The translations under genes and the position numbers were made by a program. A stretch of 64,000 nucleotides of DNA from Oryza sativa Japonica Group (Eukaryota; Streptophyta; Magnoliopsida; Poales; Poaceae): the NCBI RefSeq assembly GCF_034140825.1, contig NC_089043.1:18608001-18672000 (forward strand), in the 5' to 3' direction. Positions 47,659-60,700 of the stretch are shown here, one piece after another. The notes beneath the pieces were generated by a model. The model searched no databases and was not told the DNA's origin. It worked only from the letters and a program-made list of their open reading frames with translations. Positions within the stretch are counted from its first letter, which is position 1. Each line of letters begins with the position of its first letter.

Positions 47659-48521
47659 TTAGAGCGTATATAGCAAAGGAGAAGTAAATGTCGAGGACAT
47701 CGATGGTGAATATGCCACGTTACTCGCTAAGGGTTACGACGAAGCAGTCGTATTTGAGATAGGAAGTGCTTTTCACTTGGACGGCGCCGGGTATGATGCT
47801 CTTGTTCTAGTTTTAGCCGCTCATATGGTACTTATGGCGGAAAAAAAGACATGGCGGGTTGTCGTAAGTCCTAGAAAGAATTCGGATGAAAAATTCATGC
47901 CCGTTTTACTGAAGGGCACGCCGAATAGGGAGCTACGTACATAAATATTTCTTTGGCTAACTCTTTGAATAGGTCCAGCGGCTGAAACAAGGAGGCTAGC
48001 GCAGTTGTGCTTTTGATTCAAGGCGGTTTGCAACCTATCTAAATGCAAGATGCCTAGGAAGCGGGATATTTGACATGGAGGTTTTGGGCAAACCGAAAGA
48101 TCTCGTCACAAGTCCTATGGTTATTTTACATGGAATCTCGGCAAATAACAGCCGCCCAACAACAGTCTTATATGTGTGCATATATCGAAGCGTTGATGCA
48201 CGCAAGCTGGTCCGGTTTATGTTATTTCTTACATAAGATATTTTTACTCCATACTTTTGTTTAAAGAATCATTCAAAGGATTTCATGGAAAAAAAAAAGT
48301 TCCGCCAAGTGCCAAGGATCGACATTTTGAACTAGAAATGTTAGATGGCACCGGATTATTTTTTTTCCACCTGGTGCTCTTACAAATGGAGAGAATGGAA
48401 TGAGTAGAATTGATTGCACGACATTTATTACATAAATAACCGTTGATACTCGGTACGTGTCCGGTCGTCTACCAATGTCGGCGGTGTAGCAGTAGACCTT
48501 TATTGAAGGTTGGCGTGTGGC

Positions 48522-48926
48522 TCATGATGCGATTACCTCCATAGCAGCCACTTTGAAGGATTCATCCATCAACTTAAACTTGTCAGCTGGGGCGGCATCG
48601 AGGACAGCTTTAGCTGCTTTCTTGTAGGCAAGTGAAGTTGCAGCAACTTTCTTCTCATCTCCTTGGGCCATCCCGAGAGCAGCAAAGGCGAACATTCTCC
48701 GCTTCCACGTGGCAGCTTCAACTTCATCCTTTTTTGCTGGTGGGGCAGCAGCCACAACGGAGTCGGCGGCCTCGTTGATGGCCTGAGTTGCCTCATCCAA
48801 GCGCTTATCGACAGGGGCGAGGAGGGCCTTGTTGAAGCTCTTCTCGACGGGGGCGTCGCATTCCACTTGCACTAACACGGCCGATGCCGCGATGGCTGCA
48901 AGGAGTAGGGCGACGGCTTTGGCCAT
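48522..48926 (-). CDS. Small secreted Ala-rich protein, copy 10
   Basis: Identical protein to copy 1. It is the last of the homogeneous core genes. The upstream marker base is T (49,789). Confidence 0.85.
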   Translation of the reverse strand: MAKAVALLLAAIAASAVLVQVECDAPVEKSFNKALLAPVDKRLDEATQAINEAADSVVAAAPPAKKDEVEAATWKRRMFAFAALGMAQGDEKKVAATSLAYKKAAKAVLDAAPADKFKLMDESFKVAAMEVIAS

Positions 48927-49446
48927 TGCTAATGAACTGGACAGGGATCTTTCAATGTTGGAAGATGTTGCTACTGCGCGCGGATTTGCTGTGTGAGTTT
49001 GTAGGGATCATCGGGGCTTTAAATAGGGAAACACGTACCATGATAACCTAAGGCCAAGAGAGCTTCATGGTCCAAAATTGATTGGTTGCATGCATGTGTG
49101 CCAAGTGTTCGGTCCGTAGTGCATGCTATCCTTTGTCTTGACTGAGCCTGCAAGATCCAAATCTGGACTTCCACAACCCCGATATGAAATTTATATGTAC
49201 GCAAGATGTTAAGGGCAGAAAACCCATTGTCCGGTTGGCAATAGGTACGCGAATGAGCATGAACGACGTGTCGAGGGGTGTTGTCAAAGAAAAACAAAGG
49301 TAAGAACCACTTTGGCAACAAATTCGACAAGGTCATCAGCGATTCTTATACGAGTCTACGCAACGGTCACTAAAGTTCCAATAGCATGTGAAGCTATAAA
49401 CATATCATTCAGGTTCCTAGGCATCAAACTTCGCCAATGTTACTTA

Positions 49447-49674
49447 CGGTGTGTTTGTGAGGAGGGGAAAAGAGAATATACGCAAAAAAGGGTGAGTCAT
49501 CAGCGTATGATTAGTTGAGTGTTAATTATTTTATACCTTAAAAATTGATTAGTAGGATTTTTTAACCAACTTTTGTACCGAATTGTCTTGCGAAAAACAC
49601 ACCGTTTAGCAGTTCGAGAAGCGTGCGCGCGGCGAACGAGGGATTTTTTTTCTCCGGATGCCAAAAACGCAGCC
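49447..49674. mobile_element. Tourist-like MITE, unit 10
   Basis: Same element, offset and TTA flanks as in unit 1. Confidence 0.78.
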
Positions 49675-50351
49675 TTAGAGCGTATATAGCAAAGGAGAAG
49701 TAAATGTCGAGGACATCGATGGTGAATATGCCACGTTACTCGCTAAGGGTTACGACGAAGCAGTCGTATTTGAGATAGGAAGTGCTTTTCACTTGGACGG
49801 CGCCGGGTATGATGCTCTTGTTCTAGTTTTAGCCGCTCATATGGTACTTATGGCGGAAAAAAAGACATGGCGGGTTGTCGTAAGTCCTAGAAAGAATTCG
49901 GATGAAAAATTCATGCCCGTTTTACTGAAGGGCACGCCGAATAGGGAGCTACGTACATAAATATTTCTTTGGCTAACTCTTTGAATAGGTCCAGCGGCTG
50001 AAACAAGGAGGCTAGCGCAGTTGTGCTTTTGATTCAAGGCGGTTTGCAACCTATCTAAATGCAAGATGCCTAGGAAGCGGGATATTTGACATGGAGGTTT
50101 TGGGCAAACCGAAAGATCTCGTCACAAGTCCTATGGTTATTTTACATGGAATCTCGGCAAATAACAGCCGCCCAACAACAGTCTTATATTTTTTTTCCAC
50201 CTGGTGCTCTTACAAATGGAGAGAATGGAATGAGTAGAATTGATTGCACGACATTTATTACATAAATAACCGTTGATACTCGGTACGTGTCTGGTCGTCT
50301 ACCAATGTCGGCGGTGTAGCAGTAGACCTTTAATGAAGGTTGGCGTGTGGC

Positions 50352-50660
50352 TCATGATGCGATTACCTCCATAGCAGCCACTTTGAAGGATTCATCCATC
50401 AACTTAAACTTGTCAGCTGGGGCGGCATCGAGGACAGCTTTAGCTGCTTTCTTGTAGGCAAGTGAAGTTGCAGCAACTTTCTTCTCATCTCCTTGGGCCA
50501 TCCCGAGAGCAGTTATGGCGAACATTCTCCGCTTCCACGTGGCAGCTTCAACTTCATCCTTTTTTGCTGGTGGGGCAGCAGCCACAACGGAGTCGGCGGC
50601 CTCGTTGATGGCCTGAGCTGCCTCATCCAAGCGCTTATCGACAGTGGCGAGGAGGGCCTT
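50352..50660 (-). pseudogene. Gene copy 11, 5' end lost to a Dasheng-like insertion
   Basis: The 3' three-quarters of the gene is intact in frame and ends in the usual EVIAS. Similarity stops at 50,660, where an LTR begins, so the signal peptide, start codon, TATA box and CCAAT/RY region (about 230 bases of unit) are gone. An internal Met could start a 92-residue frame, but without the leader it would not be secreted. It shares DEAAQAIN and FAITALG with copy 12 rather than the core DEATQAIN and FAFAALG. Its 3' flank also lacks roughly 190 bases (junction near 50,188, at a short shared T-run). Confidence 0.85.
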
Positions 50661-51101
50661 TGTCGAAACATGATTTCGGCAATAATAAAAAGGGGTAGCG
50701 CACGAGACCTAAAAGTGGATGGATGCAGAGACAAAGGATTTAGACAGGTTCAGGCCCTCTCAATAAGAGGTAATACCCTACTCCTGTTTGGGGATTTGAA
50801 TCCGCCGGGTGTGTATTGATCTGACGATCAGGTTGTGTCATCTGCCCCCTAGAGGGCCTCCTGCCCACCTTATATAGGATGGGGGGCAGGATTACAAGAT
50901 AGAAACCTTAACCAATACGGTATCGGTTTCCTAAATCTACTTTACAATATTATCAAACCAGGACTTTAGGCCGTTCCGTAATATACAAGGAAACGTAACA
51001 CCCAAGTCATGATCTGTTACATATTACATAAATATAAGTTATCCCCTATAACTAGTCGGATAACCATGCCGTGTGGGTATGGGATACCCATAATCTCCAC
51101 A
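50661..51101 (-). repeat. 3' LTR of the Dasheng-like element
   Basis: On the minus strand it begins TGTGGAGATTATGGG at 51,101 and ends CATGTTTCGACA at 50,661 (TG...CA). The sequence CTCAGGGGCTAC (51,113-51,102) lies just outside as the polypurine-like tract. Confidence 0.7.
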
Positions 51102-51113
51102 GTAGCCCCTGAG

Positions 51114-53880
51114 ACCTTCACAGTCGGAAAGATAATCTTCTCTCGAACTAGATTACTCCAAAGCCGAGTGCTTCAATCATCTTCGCCATGATCTCCCGAG
51201 TACTTTTTCCAAATCAGAAGACTGTGGAGGGCTGAAAAAATAAAGTCAGATGCATCGAATAGATGCACCTGATAGGTGTAACCCCCGACTATGTGGTTAG
51301 CTGAACAAACCAAACATATAGTCAAGGAATAAGTTATCCAATTAACCGGGTGGTTTTTGATAATTATAGTCAACCAAGTGACTTGATACCAATATATAGT
51401 ATATGCGGTGTGAATCCCCGAATAATATGATCCAAGTGATATACCGACTGCTTGGCAAAATATGATGCGTACAACCTAAAGTTGACAACATCTTTGAAAG
51501 TTCACATAGCAAAACAACTATAAAGAAGCTTGAATGCTGTGAATAAAGAAATTTCCAAAGTATTGGGCATACGCCATGCGCACAATGCTTTAACAGATGT
51601 GCTTAAGTCCCTAAAAGACACATGGTTTCACCACACCTGGAAATATATGGCATATGTGGTGTAAAATCCGAGTAAGTAAACTCATAAAGGATTTACCAAC
51701 CGCCTGAAAAATGACCATAATATATAATCAGCCTAAGCCATAATATTGGTCAATAAAAATGCACACTTACGTGGCAAAAAGCAATGATATTGTATCCAAT
51801 CAATTGCTTGATAAACCCAAACAGCACCTTGACTATATAAAAAAGTCAGCGGGGCAGCTATATAAAGCTTTACTGTTTGACACCTTTTAAGATGCATTGT
51901 ACCAACTCCTAAAAAGTCGAGTAACTGCGGTATAAAAGGATTTTAAGGTATTGGGCACTTGATCACGCGCACTTTGGCCTAAGCGAAAAGTGCCTAAGTC
52001 CCTAAAAGAACGTGACAGGCCACACCTGAAAATATAGGCTGCAGACATATTAGGCCTAGGCCAAAAAATACGCCTTCGACACCCTTTAAAGGATGACGCA
52101 TGTAACATGCTCCCGAGTAATAAATCTTCTGGGTAATATAGACCAAGTGTAGCTCATATGAATAGCTTCTGATCTGAATGATTATCCCTTATGGGATACT
52201 CCAAAATAAATATAATAATTGAATCCCGACTGGCGCAAGTATTCGGTTGATAGCCCTTACGGGGAATAATAATTGGTCCAGTCTTTAAGCATAGAAAATA
52301 GACTCATGACTATGAATCCATGTGGAATGTATCCGGAACAAGTCCAAATTGAAGGTATGATACTTGTGTTTGAGCTAGTAAGCCCCTGAGCATATAGCTT
52401 GTCCTTCTGTCGTAGTCACAATTGTCCATTGATGGTAGCAATCAAAAGTGATGAAGTTGCACAGCCGTGGAGCGAAGAAACCAGTCGGCAGCAGACAAGT
52501 CAGCCAACAGTGAAGATGAAGGCATCTAGCAACATCGACAAAATTGAGCAGCCATGGTGGCGAAATAATCAGTCGGTGACAGATGAGGCAGCCGGTGAAG
52601 AAGATGAAGATGCCCATTAGTGGCGACATAATAAGCCATCCGTGAAGGCGAGGATACCAGTCGGTGGTGACGAAAGCAAGCCGACGGTGAAGATGTAGAC
52701 ACGTATCAAAGGCAATAACGAAATCCACCAATCATGAAGATGAAGAAAATAGTTGACGACGACAAACGCAACCGACATGATGAAGATGACAATGTTGGTG
52801 ATCCAGCCAATAGCAGTGTAGCAACCAATGATAATGACAAAGACGCTCATCGGCATTTGCATAGTAGGTCAACCGTGAAGGTGAAATAATAAGTCGGCGA
52901 AAACATAATCATCTATTAGCAACAGCGGAGATGTCAGGGCCGATGAAGCAGAGGTGCTGGTGATGATGTCAGTGACAATAATCCATCAAATTAATGTTAT
53001 AGCTGTTGTAGATGCTTCACTTGGAGGAGAGTTGATGTTGTTGTCCAACTCGTCCAAACCGAAATATTTCAAGTTGTTGAAGTAGAATGTCTGCTCTGAA
53101 TCAAAGATGAAGATAATGACTCCTGGAGTTGACTCGTTGGTTGATGAATTGATTTCTTCAGCTTGACATAAAATTTGTCAAATTTTGAGCCTTGTATTTG
53201 TGTAGCCCCCGACTCTTTGGTTAGTTGGGAAACAACTGAACATAGAGTCGAGAATTATAGCTTCTTGTCGTCGAGTAGTCATTGCTTGATTGAAGATATG
53301 TGTTGAAGATGTCCAAGTAGAAATCCTGAATATTGGAGAGCCTCTTGTTGTAGTAAAATAACATGGCATCGCATGCCGAGATGTCGAGGCTCACAAAGAC
53401 GTCGTGGTTGGTGAAGTAGCAAAACTTGCGAAGTAGCAGCAATAGAGTTTGCCAGTGCCGAAGATAATAAAGATGAAGTCGCTCTACCATGATGACAAAG
53501 TTGCATTGCCGTGATGAAGTGAACACGAGTCGTCGGCAACAGAAGCAAACTGGTAGTGAAGACGCGCAGTTGTGAAGATAAAAGCACTAGTCGGCGACAG
53601 CATAACCAGTCGGCGACGGAAGACGATGATGTTCATCAGTAGTGGTAGCTGTATAAACCAGATGTAGAGGCGAGGGCACTAGTCAGCAGTAGACGAGACG
53701 ACCGGCGATGAAGATGGTAAGGCCAATCAACACTGGCAGAATCATGCAGCCATGGAAGTGAAGAAACCAGTCGGCAGCCATGGCAAACGTAGGCAGCTTG
53801 TGTTGAAGATACCGATGCCTATTAGTAGTGACGGTGATGTAGCCAGCCGTGAAGAAGATAGCATCAGTTGGCGTTATAAC
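51114..53880 (-). other. Non-coding interior of the Dasheng-like element
   Basis: No gene. Phrases such as TAGCCCCCGACT and AGCCCCTGAG recur (also near 54,630, 54,847 and 55,020). From about 52,400 on, highly diverged cousins of the 89-base minisatellite can be followed (CAGCCGTG..., ACCAGTCGGC..., GGTGAAGATG...). Confidence 0.5.
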
Positions 53881-54375
53881 AGGCCAGCCGTGCAGGCGGT
53901 GACACCAGTCAGCGGCGGATGCGGCGGCCGGTCGGTGAAGACGTAGACGCCCAACAACGGCAGCATAATAAGTCAGCCGTGCAGGCGGAAGCACCAGTCG
54001 GCGGCGGACGAGGCGGCCGGTCGGTGAAGACGTAGACGCCCAACAACGGCAGCATAATAGGCCAGCCGTGCAGGCGGAAACACCAGTCGGCGGCGGTCGA
54101 GGCAGCCGGTCGGTGAAGACGTAGACGCCCAACAACGGCGGCATAATAAGTCAGCCGTGCAGGCGGAAACACCAGTCGGCGGCGGCGAAGGCAAGCCGGT
54201 CGGTGAAGACGTAGACGCCCAACAACGGCGGCATAATAGGCCAGCCGTGCAGGCGGAAACACCAGTTGGCGGCGGCGAAGGCAAGCCGGTCGGTGAAGAC
54301 GTAGACGCCCAACAACGGCGGCATAATAGGCCAGCCGTGCAGGCGGAAACACCAGTCGGCGGCGGTCGAGGCGAG
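53881..54375 (-). repeat. 89-base minisatellite, block A (about 5-6 copies)
   Basis: Copies of a GC-rich unit carrying CCAGCCGTGCAGGCGG, CACCAGTCGGCGGCGG, GGTGAAGACGTAGACGCC and CAACAACGGCGGCATAAT in order. This block's variant has GTGCAGGCGG where block B has GTGTAGGCGG. Confidence 0.9.
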
Positions 54376-55190
54376 CCGGTGGTGGTGTTCTGACTGATCC
54401 ATTCCTGGAGCGTAAGAGATAAGCTTAAAGCCATGAATCCCTTTTATGCATATCTGGATCTGGATCCTGCAGAACAAACATATAGGATGAGTAGTATCTG
54501 ATATAAATATAATACTCGAGAAAAAATCAAGTATTTTAAAATATTTATAAATATGTATTTCTCCTCTTGTCAATTTTGATTTCCCCGAGCAGATGACTCT
54601 GTACGTTTAAACACTCTGTCTGACTAGTCATAGCCCCCAAGCATCGGGAGTCGGCCTAGGCATTTCCCAAACATGGATATGAGTGACATGAGTTCGTCAT
54701 TAATGGAACAAAGTTTCACGGATCAGAATTTACTACTCAGGTACTTTTGCAATTATTAAGAGCAGAAAATAAATTATATTATCTCTATGCTTTTGATTTC
54801 TTCCGAGTAATACTTAGCACCTTGCGTTACTCGGTCCATCCAACGAGCCCCCGGGTGCTAGGAATCGGCCCAAAGGCAACCATCCATTGGCAAACCAAAC
54901 GGAAAGCATAGGAAGATAGAACTCCATAACTCGATAGGTACTTTTGTACTCAGATTATGTCGCAAGCAATCAAGATAAATATTATGAAAATTGTTTAAAA
55001 AATACGATATAACATCTATAGCCCCCGACTCACTAGTCAACGGCGAACCAGTTGTGGTAGTGAGGCAAAGGAAAAGGCAAAATATCATATAAAGAATAAA
55101 ATAAATGATGACTTAGCTTTGTCGTATTCCCTCGATGACAGCAAAAGTAGCCGATGTGGGAATAAAGCAGTCCATCAATGGTGACAAAAA
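54376..55190 (-). other. Spacer between minisatellite blocks
   Basis: AT-rich and non-coding. It contains three AGCCCCC-type phrases typical of the interior of RIRE2/Dasheng-like elements. Confidence 0.45.
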
Positions 55191-57110
55191 CACCAGTCGG
55201 CGCCAGCGGAACCAAGCCAGTGGTGCAGATGATGAAGCCCATTAACAGCGGCGGAGTCCGCCAACCGTATAGGCAAAAACACCAGTCAGTGGCGGCAGAG
55301 GCAGGCCGGCGGTGAAGTCGTAGACGCCCAACAGCGGCGGCATAATAGGCCAGCCGTGTAGGCGGAGGCACCACTCGGCGGTGACGGAGGCAGGCCGGCG
55401 GTGAAGTCGTAGACGCCCAACAGCGGCGGCATAATAGGCCAGCCGTGTAGGCGGAGGCACCACTCGGCGGCGACGGAGGCAGGCCGGCGGTGAAGACGTG
55501 GACGCCCATGAACGGTGGTGTGACCAACCAACCGTATAGGCGAGGACACCACTCGGCGGTGACGGAGGCAGGCCGGTGGTGAAGTCGTAGACGCCCAACA
55601 GCGGCGGCATAATAGGCCAACCGTGTAGGCGGAGGCACCAGTCGGCGGCGACGGAGGCAGGCCGGCGGTGAAGTCATAGACGCCCAACAGCGGCGGCATA
55701 ATAGGCCAGCCGTGTAGGCGGAGGCACCAATCGGCGGCGACGGAGGCAGGCCGGCGGTGAAGACGTGGACGCCCATGAACGGTGGTGTGACCAACCAACC
55801 GTATAGGCGGGGACTCCAGTCGGCGGCGACGGAGGCAGGCCGGCGGTGAAGTCGTAGACGCCCAACAGCGGCGGCATAATAGGCCAGCCGTGTAGGCGGA
55901 GGCACCAGTCGGCGGCGACGGAGGCAGGCCGGCGGTGAAGTCATAGACGCCCAACAGCGGCGGCATAATAGGCCAGCCGTGTAGGCGGAGGCACCAATCG
56001 GCGGCGACGGAGGCAGGCCGGCGGTGAAGACGTGGACGCCCATGAACGGTGGTGTGACCAACCAACCGTATAGGCGGGGACTCCAGTCGGCGGCGACGGA
56101 GGCAGGCCGGCGGTGAAGTCGTAGACGCCCAACAGCGGCGGCATAATAGGCCAGCCGTGTAGGCGGAGGCACCAATCGGCGGCGACGGAGGCAGGCCGGC
56201 GGTGAAGTCGTAGACGCCCAACAGCAGCGGCATAATATGCCAGCCGTGTAGGCGAAGGCACCACTCGGCGGCGACGGAGGCAGGCCGGCGGTGAAGATGT
56301 AGACGCCCAACAGCAGCGGCATAATAGGCCAGCCGTGTAGGCGGAGGCACCACTCGGCGGCGACGGAGGCAGGCCGGCGGTGAAGTCGTAGACGCCCAAC
56401 AGCGGCGGCATAATAGGCCAGCCGTGTAGGCGGAGGCACCAATCGGCGGCGACGGAGGCAGGCCGGCGGTGAAGTCATAGACGCCCAACAGCGGCGGCAT
56501 AATAGGCCAGCCGTGTAGGCGGAGGCACCAATCGGCGGCGACGGAGGCAGGCCGGCGGTGAAGTCGTAGACGCCCAACAGCGACGGCATAATAGGCCAGC
56601 CGTGTAGGCGGAGGCACCAGTCGGCGGCAACGGAGGCAGGCCGGCGGTGAAGTCGTAGACGCCCAACAGCGGCGGCATAATAGGCCAGCCGTGTAGGCGG
56701 AGGCACCACTCGGCGGCGACGGAGGCAAGCCGGCGGTGAAGTCGTAGACGCCCAACAGCGGCGGCATAATAGGCCAGCCGTGTAGGCGGAGGCACCAGTC
56801 GGCGGCAACGGAGGCAGGCCGGCGGTGAAGTCGTAGACGCCCAACAGCGGCGGCATAATAGGCCAACCGTGTAGGCGGAGGCACCACTCGGCGGCGACGG
56901 AGGCAGGCCGGCGGTGAAGTCGTAGACGCCCAACAGCGGCGGCATAATAGGCCAGCCGTGTAGGCGGAGGTACCACTCGGCGGCGACGGAGGCAAGCCGG
57001 CGGTGAAGTCGTAGATGCCCAACAGCGGCGGCATAATAGGCCAGCCGTGTAGGCGGAGGCACCACTCGGCGGCGACGGAGGCAGGCCGGCGGTGAAGTCG
57101 TTGTTGTTAT
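55191..57110 (-). repeat. 89-base minisatellite, block B (about 21 copies)
   Basis: The period measured from CATAATAGG at 55,341 to the next at 55,430 is 89 bases. Because 89 is not a multiple of 3 and the unit has no stop in any minus-strand frame, overlapping frames of 726 and 582 codons run through it, cycling through the same three translations. These are repeat artefacts, not genes. Variant units (ACGTGGACGCCCATGAACGG type) recur about every third to sixth copy, suggesting higher-order duplication. Confidence 0.93.
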
Positions 57111-57555
57111 CAGCAATGGCAGTGGCGAAGACAAGCCGGCAGAGTGGACTCGTGGCCGATCGACCGGAAAGCTTCATGGTCCAAAATTGATTGGTTGCAT
57201 GCATGTGTGCCAAGTGTTCGGTCCGCAGTGCATGCTATCTCTTGTCTTGACTGAGCCTGCAGGATCCAAATCTGGACTTCCACAACCCCGATATGAAATT
57301 TATATGTACGCAAGATGTTAATGGCTTATAACACATTGTCCGGTTGGCAATAGGTACGCGAATGAGCATGAACGACGTTTCGAGGGGTGTTGTCAAAGAA
57401 AAACAAAGGTAAGAACCACTTTGGCAACAAATTCGACAAGGTCATCAGCGATTCTTATACGAGTCTACGCAACGGTCACTAAAGTTCCAATAGCATGTGA
57501 AGCTATAAACATATCATTCAGGTTCCTAGGCATCAAACTTCGCCAATGTTACTTA

Positions 57556-57745
57556 GGGTGTGTTTGTGAGGAGGGGAAAAGAGAATATACGCAAAAAAGG
57601 GTGAGTCATCAGCGTATGATTAGTTGAGTGTTAATTATTTTATACCTTAAAAATGGATTAGTAGGATTTTTTAACCAACTTTTGTGTTGAATTGTCTTGC
57701 GAAAAACACACCGTTTAGCAGTTCGAGAAGCGTGCGCGCGGCGAA
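57556..57745. mobile_element. Tourist-like MITE of unit 11, left part (split by a solo LTR)
   Basis: Same MITE as in the other units, starting GGGTGTGTTTGTGAGG after TTA. It is interrupted at 57,746 by the solo LTR and continues from 61,092 to 61,128, where TTA follows. Confidence 0.8.
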
Positions 57746-60700
57746 TGTCGCGACCGGGAAAATTGCCTTTTCCCGAACGCTAGTGTATTAATCCCCGTCC
57801 CAGGAAAAGCCGGGGTACACCATACAAACATGATATAAAAGACACATCTTTATTATATCGATAATATTTACATTATTACAAAGGCGCTTCAGGCCTGACA
57901 ATCAAAAATAAACAGCAGCGGACTAGCGGGCCTACGGCTCCATCTTCACAGGCGCTCAACTGGGGTATAAGCCAGGACTCCACCTAAGACTTCTTCTCCA
58001 AAGCTTCTCTTACTGAAGAGGGGAAGGATTGAGCAAGAATGAGTACAACCACAGTACTCAGCAAGACACACCGGAGAATGCATGATTAATGCAAGGGAGT
58101 ACAAGGGGATAATAATAGGGGTTAGGTTTTGCAGTAAACAGCATTTAAAAGTCACTTAGTTGCCCAAAGCCATTTTGTAAAGACGATCTTAGAGCTACAC
58201 AGTATTATTAAACAAGGCCGTGAACCCTCACGAACCTGCCTTAACCCAAGGCCTACGATGATTTGGACCGAACTGGCAACCCGACCTGGGTTCCAGCTCG
58301 TCCCAAGCCAACCCAGGCCAACCATTCCATATTTTAGTTGTTGAGCAAATTTTAAGAATTGAAACACTGACCTGGGTACATTGCTAGGCTTGCCCATATC
58401 CGAGGGCTCGGCTATTCGAATAGATTTACTCTGATCAGAGGTGTACATCTTTACCCACAAGACACCTCTCCCTCACGTGTTGCCACGTGCCACATACCAC
58501 CACGGTATACGGACGGAAGACGTGACATAGTTTCCAACCCATCCTAGCCTTAGACAAGAGTACCGACCCAATCCTACCTACGGCCGGGATACCCGGGACA
58601 GGCAGGTAGAACTGAGCCCCTAGCATTGGGCACCAACCCTCCGCCGTATGACATCTCGACTACCGGGCCGCAGCTCGTGTAGCCTTCATTTGCCCTGGAG
58701 AATGTCCATCGAAGCCCGACTTCATCCATCTCCAATCCGTGTACTTTTGTTTATGACTAGACTGAGCCACAAACTAAGCCTTACCCATTAGACATGTGGA
58801 AGTACGGTAGTGCTTTGCAACAGAGGCCCGAGCTTTAGTCCTTATAGTGGCCGGGGTGCTACTTCCCATAACTGGCATGCACCCAAACCCCACCGAAAAC
58901 AGGTTTTAGGGGTTTTGAAAGAGGAAGAGAGGTGTATGTCCAATTCCACCATAATCCAACAATTCCATAGTGTCCAAATGAGATGAGAATTCCCAAAGTC
59001 TAAAATTATAAAACCACCTAATGTTGCCTAATTAAATTGCGAAGCATCTACCTAAAGTCAAACTAGGGATACCATGAGTAGAGTGTCCACTAGTTGAGGT
59101 TTTGTTTGTCTAGGGTGAACAAGGTAATAATAATAACAATGACAATAATAATATGGTCATAACAAAGGTAAATAGGCATGGCTAAATAAAACAGTGATAA
59201 CGCGGGAATTTAAATAAAGCGGTAATGCATTAATTTAAATCAAAATAATTTTATAAACTGGGATTCAATATGCTCAAGGATGATGTGACTTGCCTTGCTC
59301 GCTTTCCCAAACGACGGCTTCAACTTCCACGAAGAGCGGATCTTCCGAAGCTGCGGCGTCTACACGACCAACGGAAAAAGAAAAAGACTTTTACTCTAAT
59401 AAACTCCAAACAACAAGCAGGAACAAAGCACAAAAATGGGTTCTTTACTTCTTAAGGAAAAATTAGAGACTTGAACGGTCCAATTCCGAGTTCAAATGGC
59501 CAAGATATGGCCATTTGAAGTTTATATGCTCTTTAAATGGATATTTGCGAATTTCTTCATTTAAATTTTAATTAAAAAAAAACGGATTATTGCGTCAGCC
59601 GAGGGAGGGGACGCGCGGACCGGGTCCACGGGGAGTGGGGCCCACGCGTCAGCCCCACGGTCCACGGTGGACCGGGCGCACGCGGCTGGCGGCGGTCGAC
59701 GCCGTGGGTCCCGCGCGTCAGCCGCACCCGCGGGCGCGGGCGGCTGACGGCCGGGCCCACTTGGCAGCCGCGAGGGCGCGCCCGAGGGCGGCCTCGCCGG
59801 CGCGGCCGACGGGAGCGACGCGCCCGCGCCCCGATGGTCACCGCCGGCGACCATCGGCGCGGCGGAGCGGCGCCCGAGAGAGAGGAGGGAAGGGGGAAGG
59901 CGAACGGCGGTCCTCGGCTCACCCCGGGACAACGACGACGACGAGAACGGCGGCCGGAGCGGAGGGAGACGGCGGCGCGGCTCGGGATGACGATGACGAC
60001 GGTGCTCCGACGGTCGGCGAGCGAAACGGAGGCGCGGACGAGGTCGACGGCGATGCGGCGATGCCGAGGGAGGTGTCGCCGAGTCGGGAGGAGGACCGGA
60101 GCGACGTCGGCGGCGAACCGGAGCGGAGGGAGACGACGGCGCGGTTCGGGATGCCGAGGGCGACGGTGCTCCGGCAGTCGGCGGACGAAGCGGAGCGGCG
60201 GACGGGGTCGGCGGCAACACGGCGAAGCGAATGGTGGTGTCGCCGAGTAAGGAGGAAGTCCGGAGCGGCGGCGGCGGCGGAACGGAGCTCGGCGGCGACG
60301 GCGGAGAGAGAGGAGCACGGCGCGAGCACGAATCCGACGGCGAGAGCGAGCGGCGAGCGGCGGAAACGGAAGAGCGGAGCTCGGGGAGCAATTATATAGC
60401 ACCGAGAGGGGGAGAACGCGGCCGGAGAGGGAGGAAACGGCCGCGGGGATCTCGGCTCCATTGAAGACGCCGGCGACGATTGCGGGCGCGATTTCGAACG
60501 AATCCGAGGGAGAGAGAGAGGGAAAAGAGGGGGGATCGGGAGAGGGAATCGCGGGGAATGATTCCCCTCTCATTAAGGCGCGCGGGGAAGGCGGGATGCG
60601 GCGGAATCCGCGGCGGCGGCGGCGCTAGGGCACGGGCGCGGCGGCGGGCGCGGCGGGAGGAAGGCGATGACAGGTGGGTCCCACCCGTCAGCGAGAGTGG

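Larger units (their letters stand above)
33996..50660 (-). repeat. Tandem array, core segment (2016-base units)
   Basis: Eight full gene units (copies 3-10) and the start of copy 11. Gene spacing is 2016 bases throughout except 2014 across copy 7, caused by a 2-base loss near 42,187. Units are almost identical along their whole length, coding or not. The only other differences I saw are rare single bases, such as G or T in GCTTT(G/T)CACTTGG. Confidence 0.95.
50661..57170 (-). mobile_element. Dasheng/RIRE2-like non-autonomous LTR element, partial
   Basis: In minus orientation, one 441-base LTR (50,661-51,101) is preceded by a polypurine-like tract and a long non-coding interior with tandem repeats. 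LTR size near 440 bases, a non-coding interior and variable tandem repeats match Dasheng, a non-autonomous partner of RIRE2 in rice (identified from memory). The other LTR is missing and there is no matching target duplication, so the element is incomplete at its 57,170 side. It carries no gag or pol. Confidence 0.65.

Noticed and set aside
53881-57110. CRISPR-like or centromeric satellite array
   Set aside because: The repeats are contiguous, with no unique spacers, and at 89 bases they are not the roughly 155-base rice centromeric repeat. They lie inside an LTR-type element.
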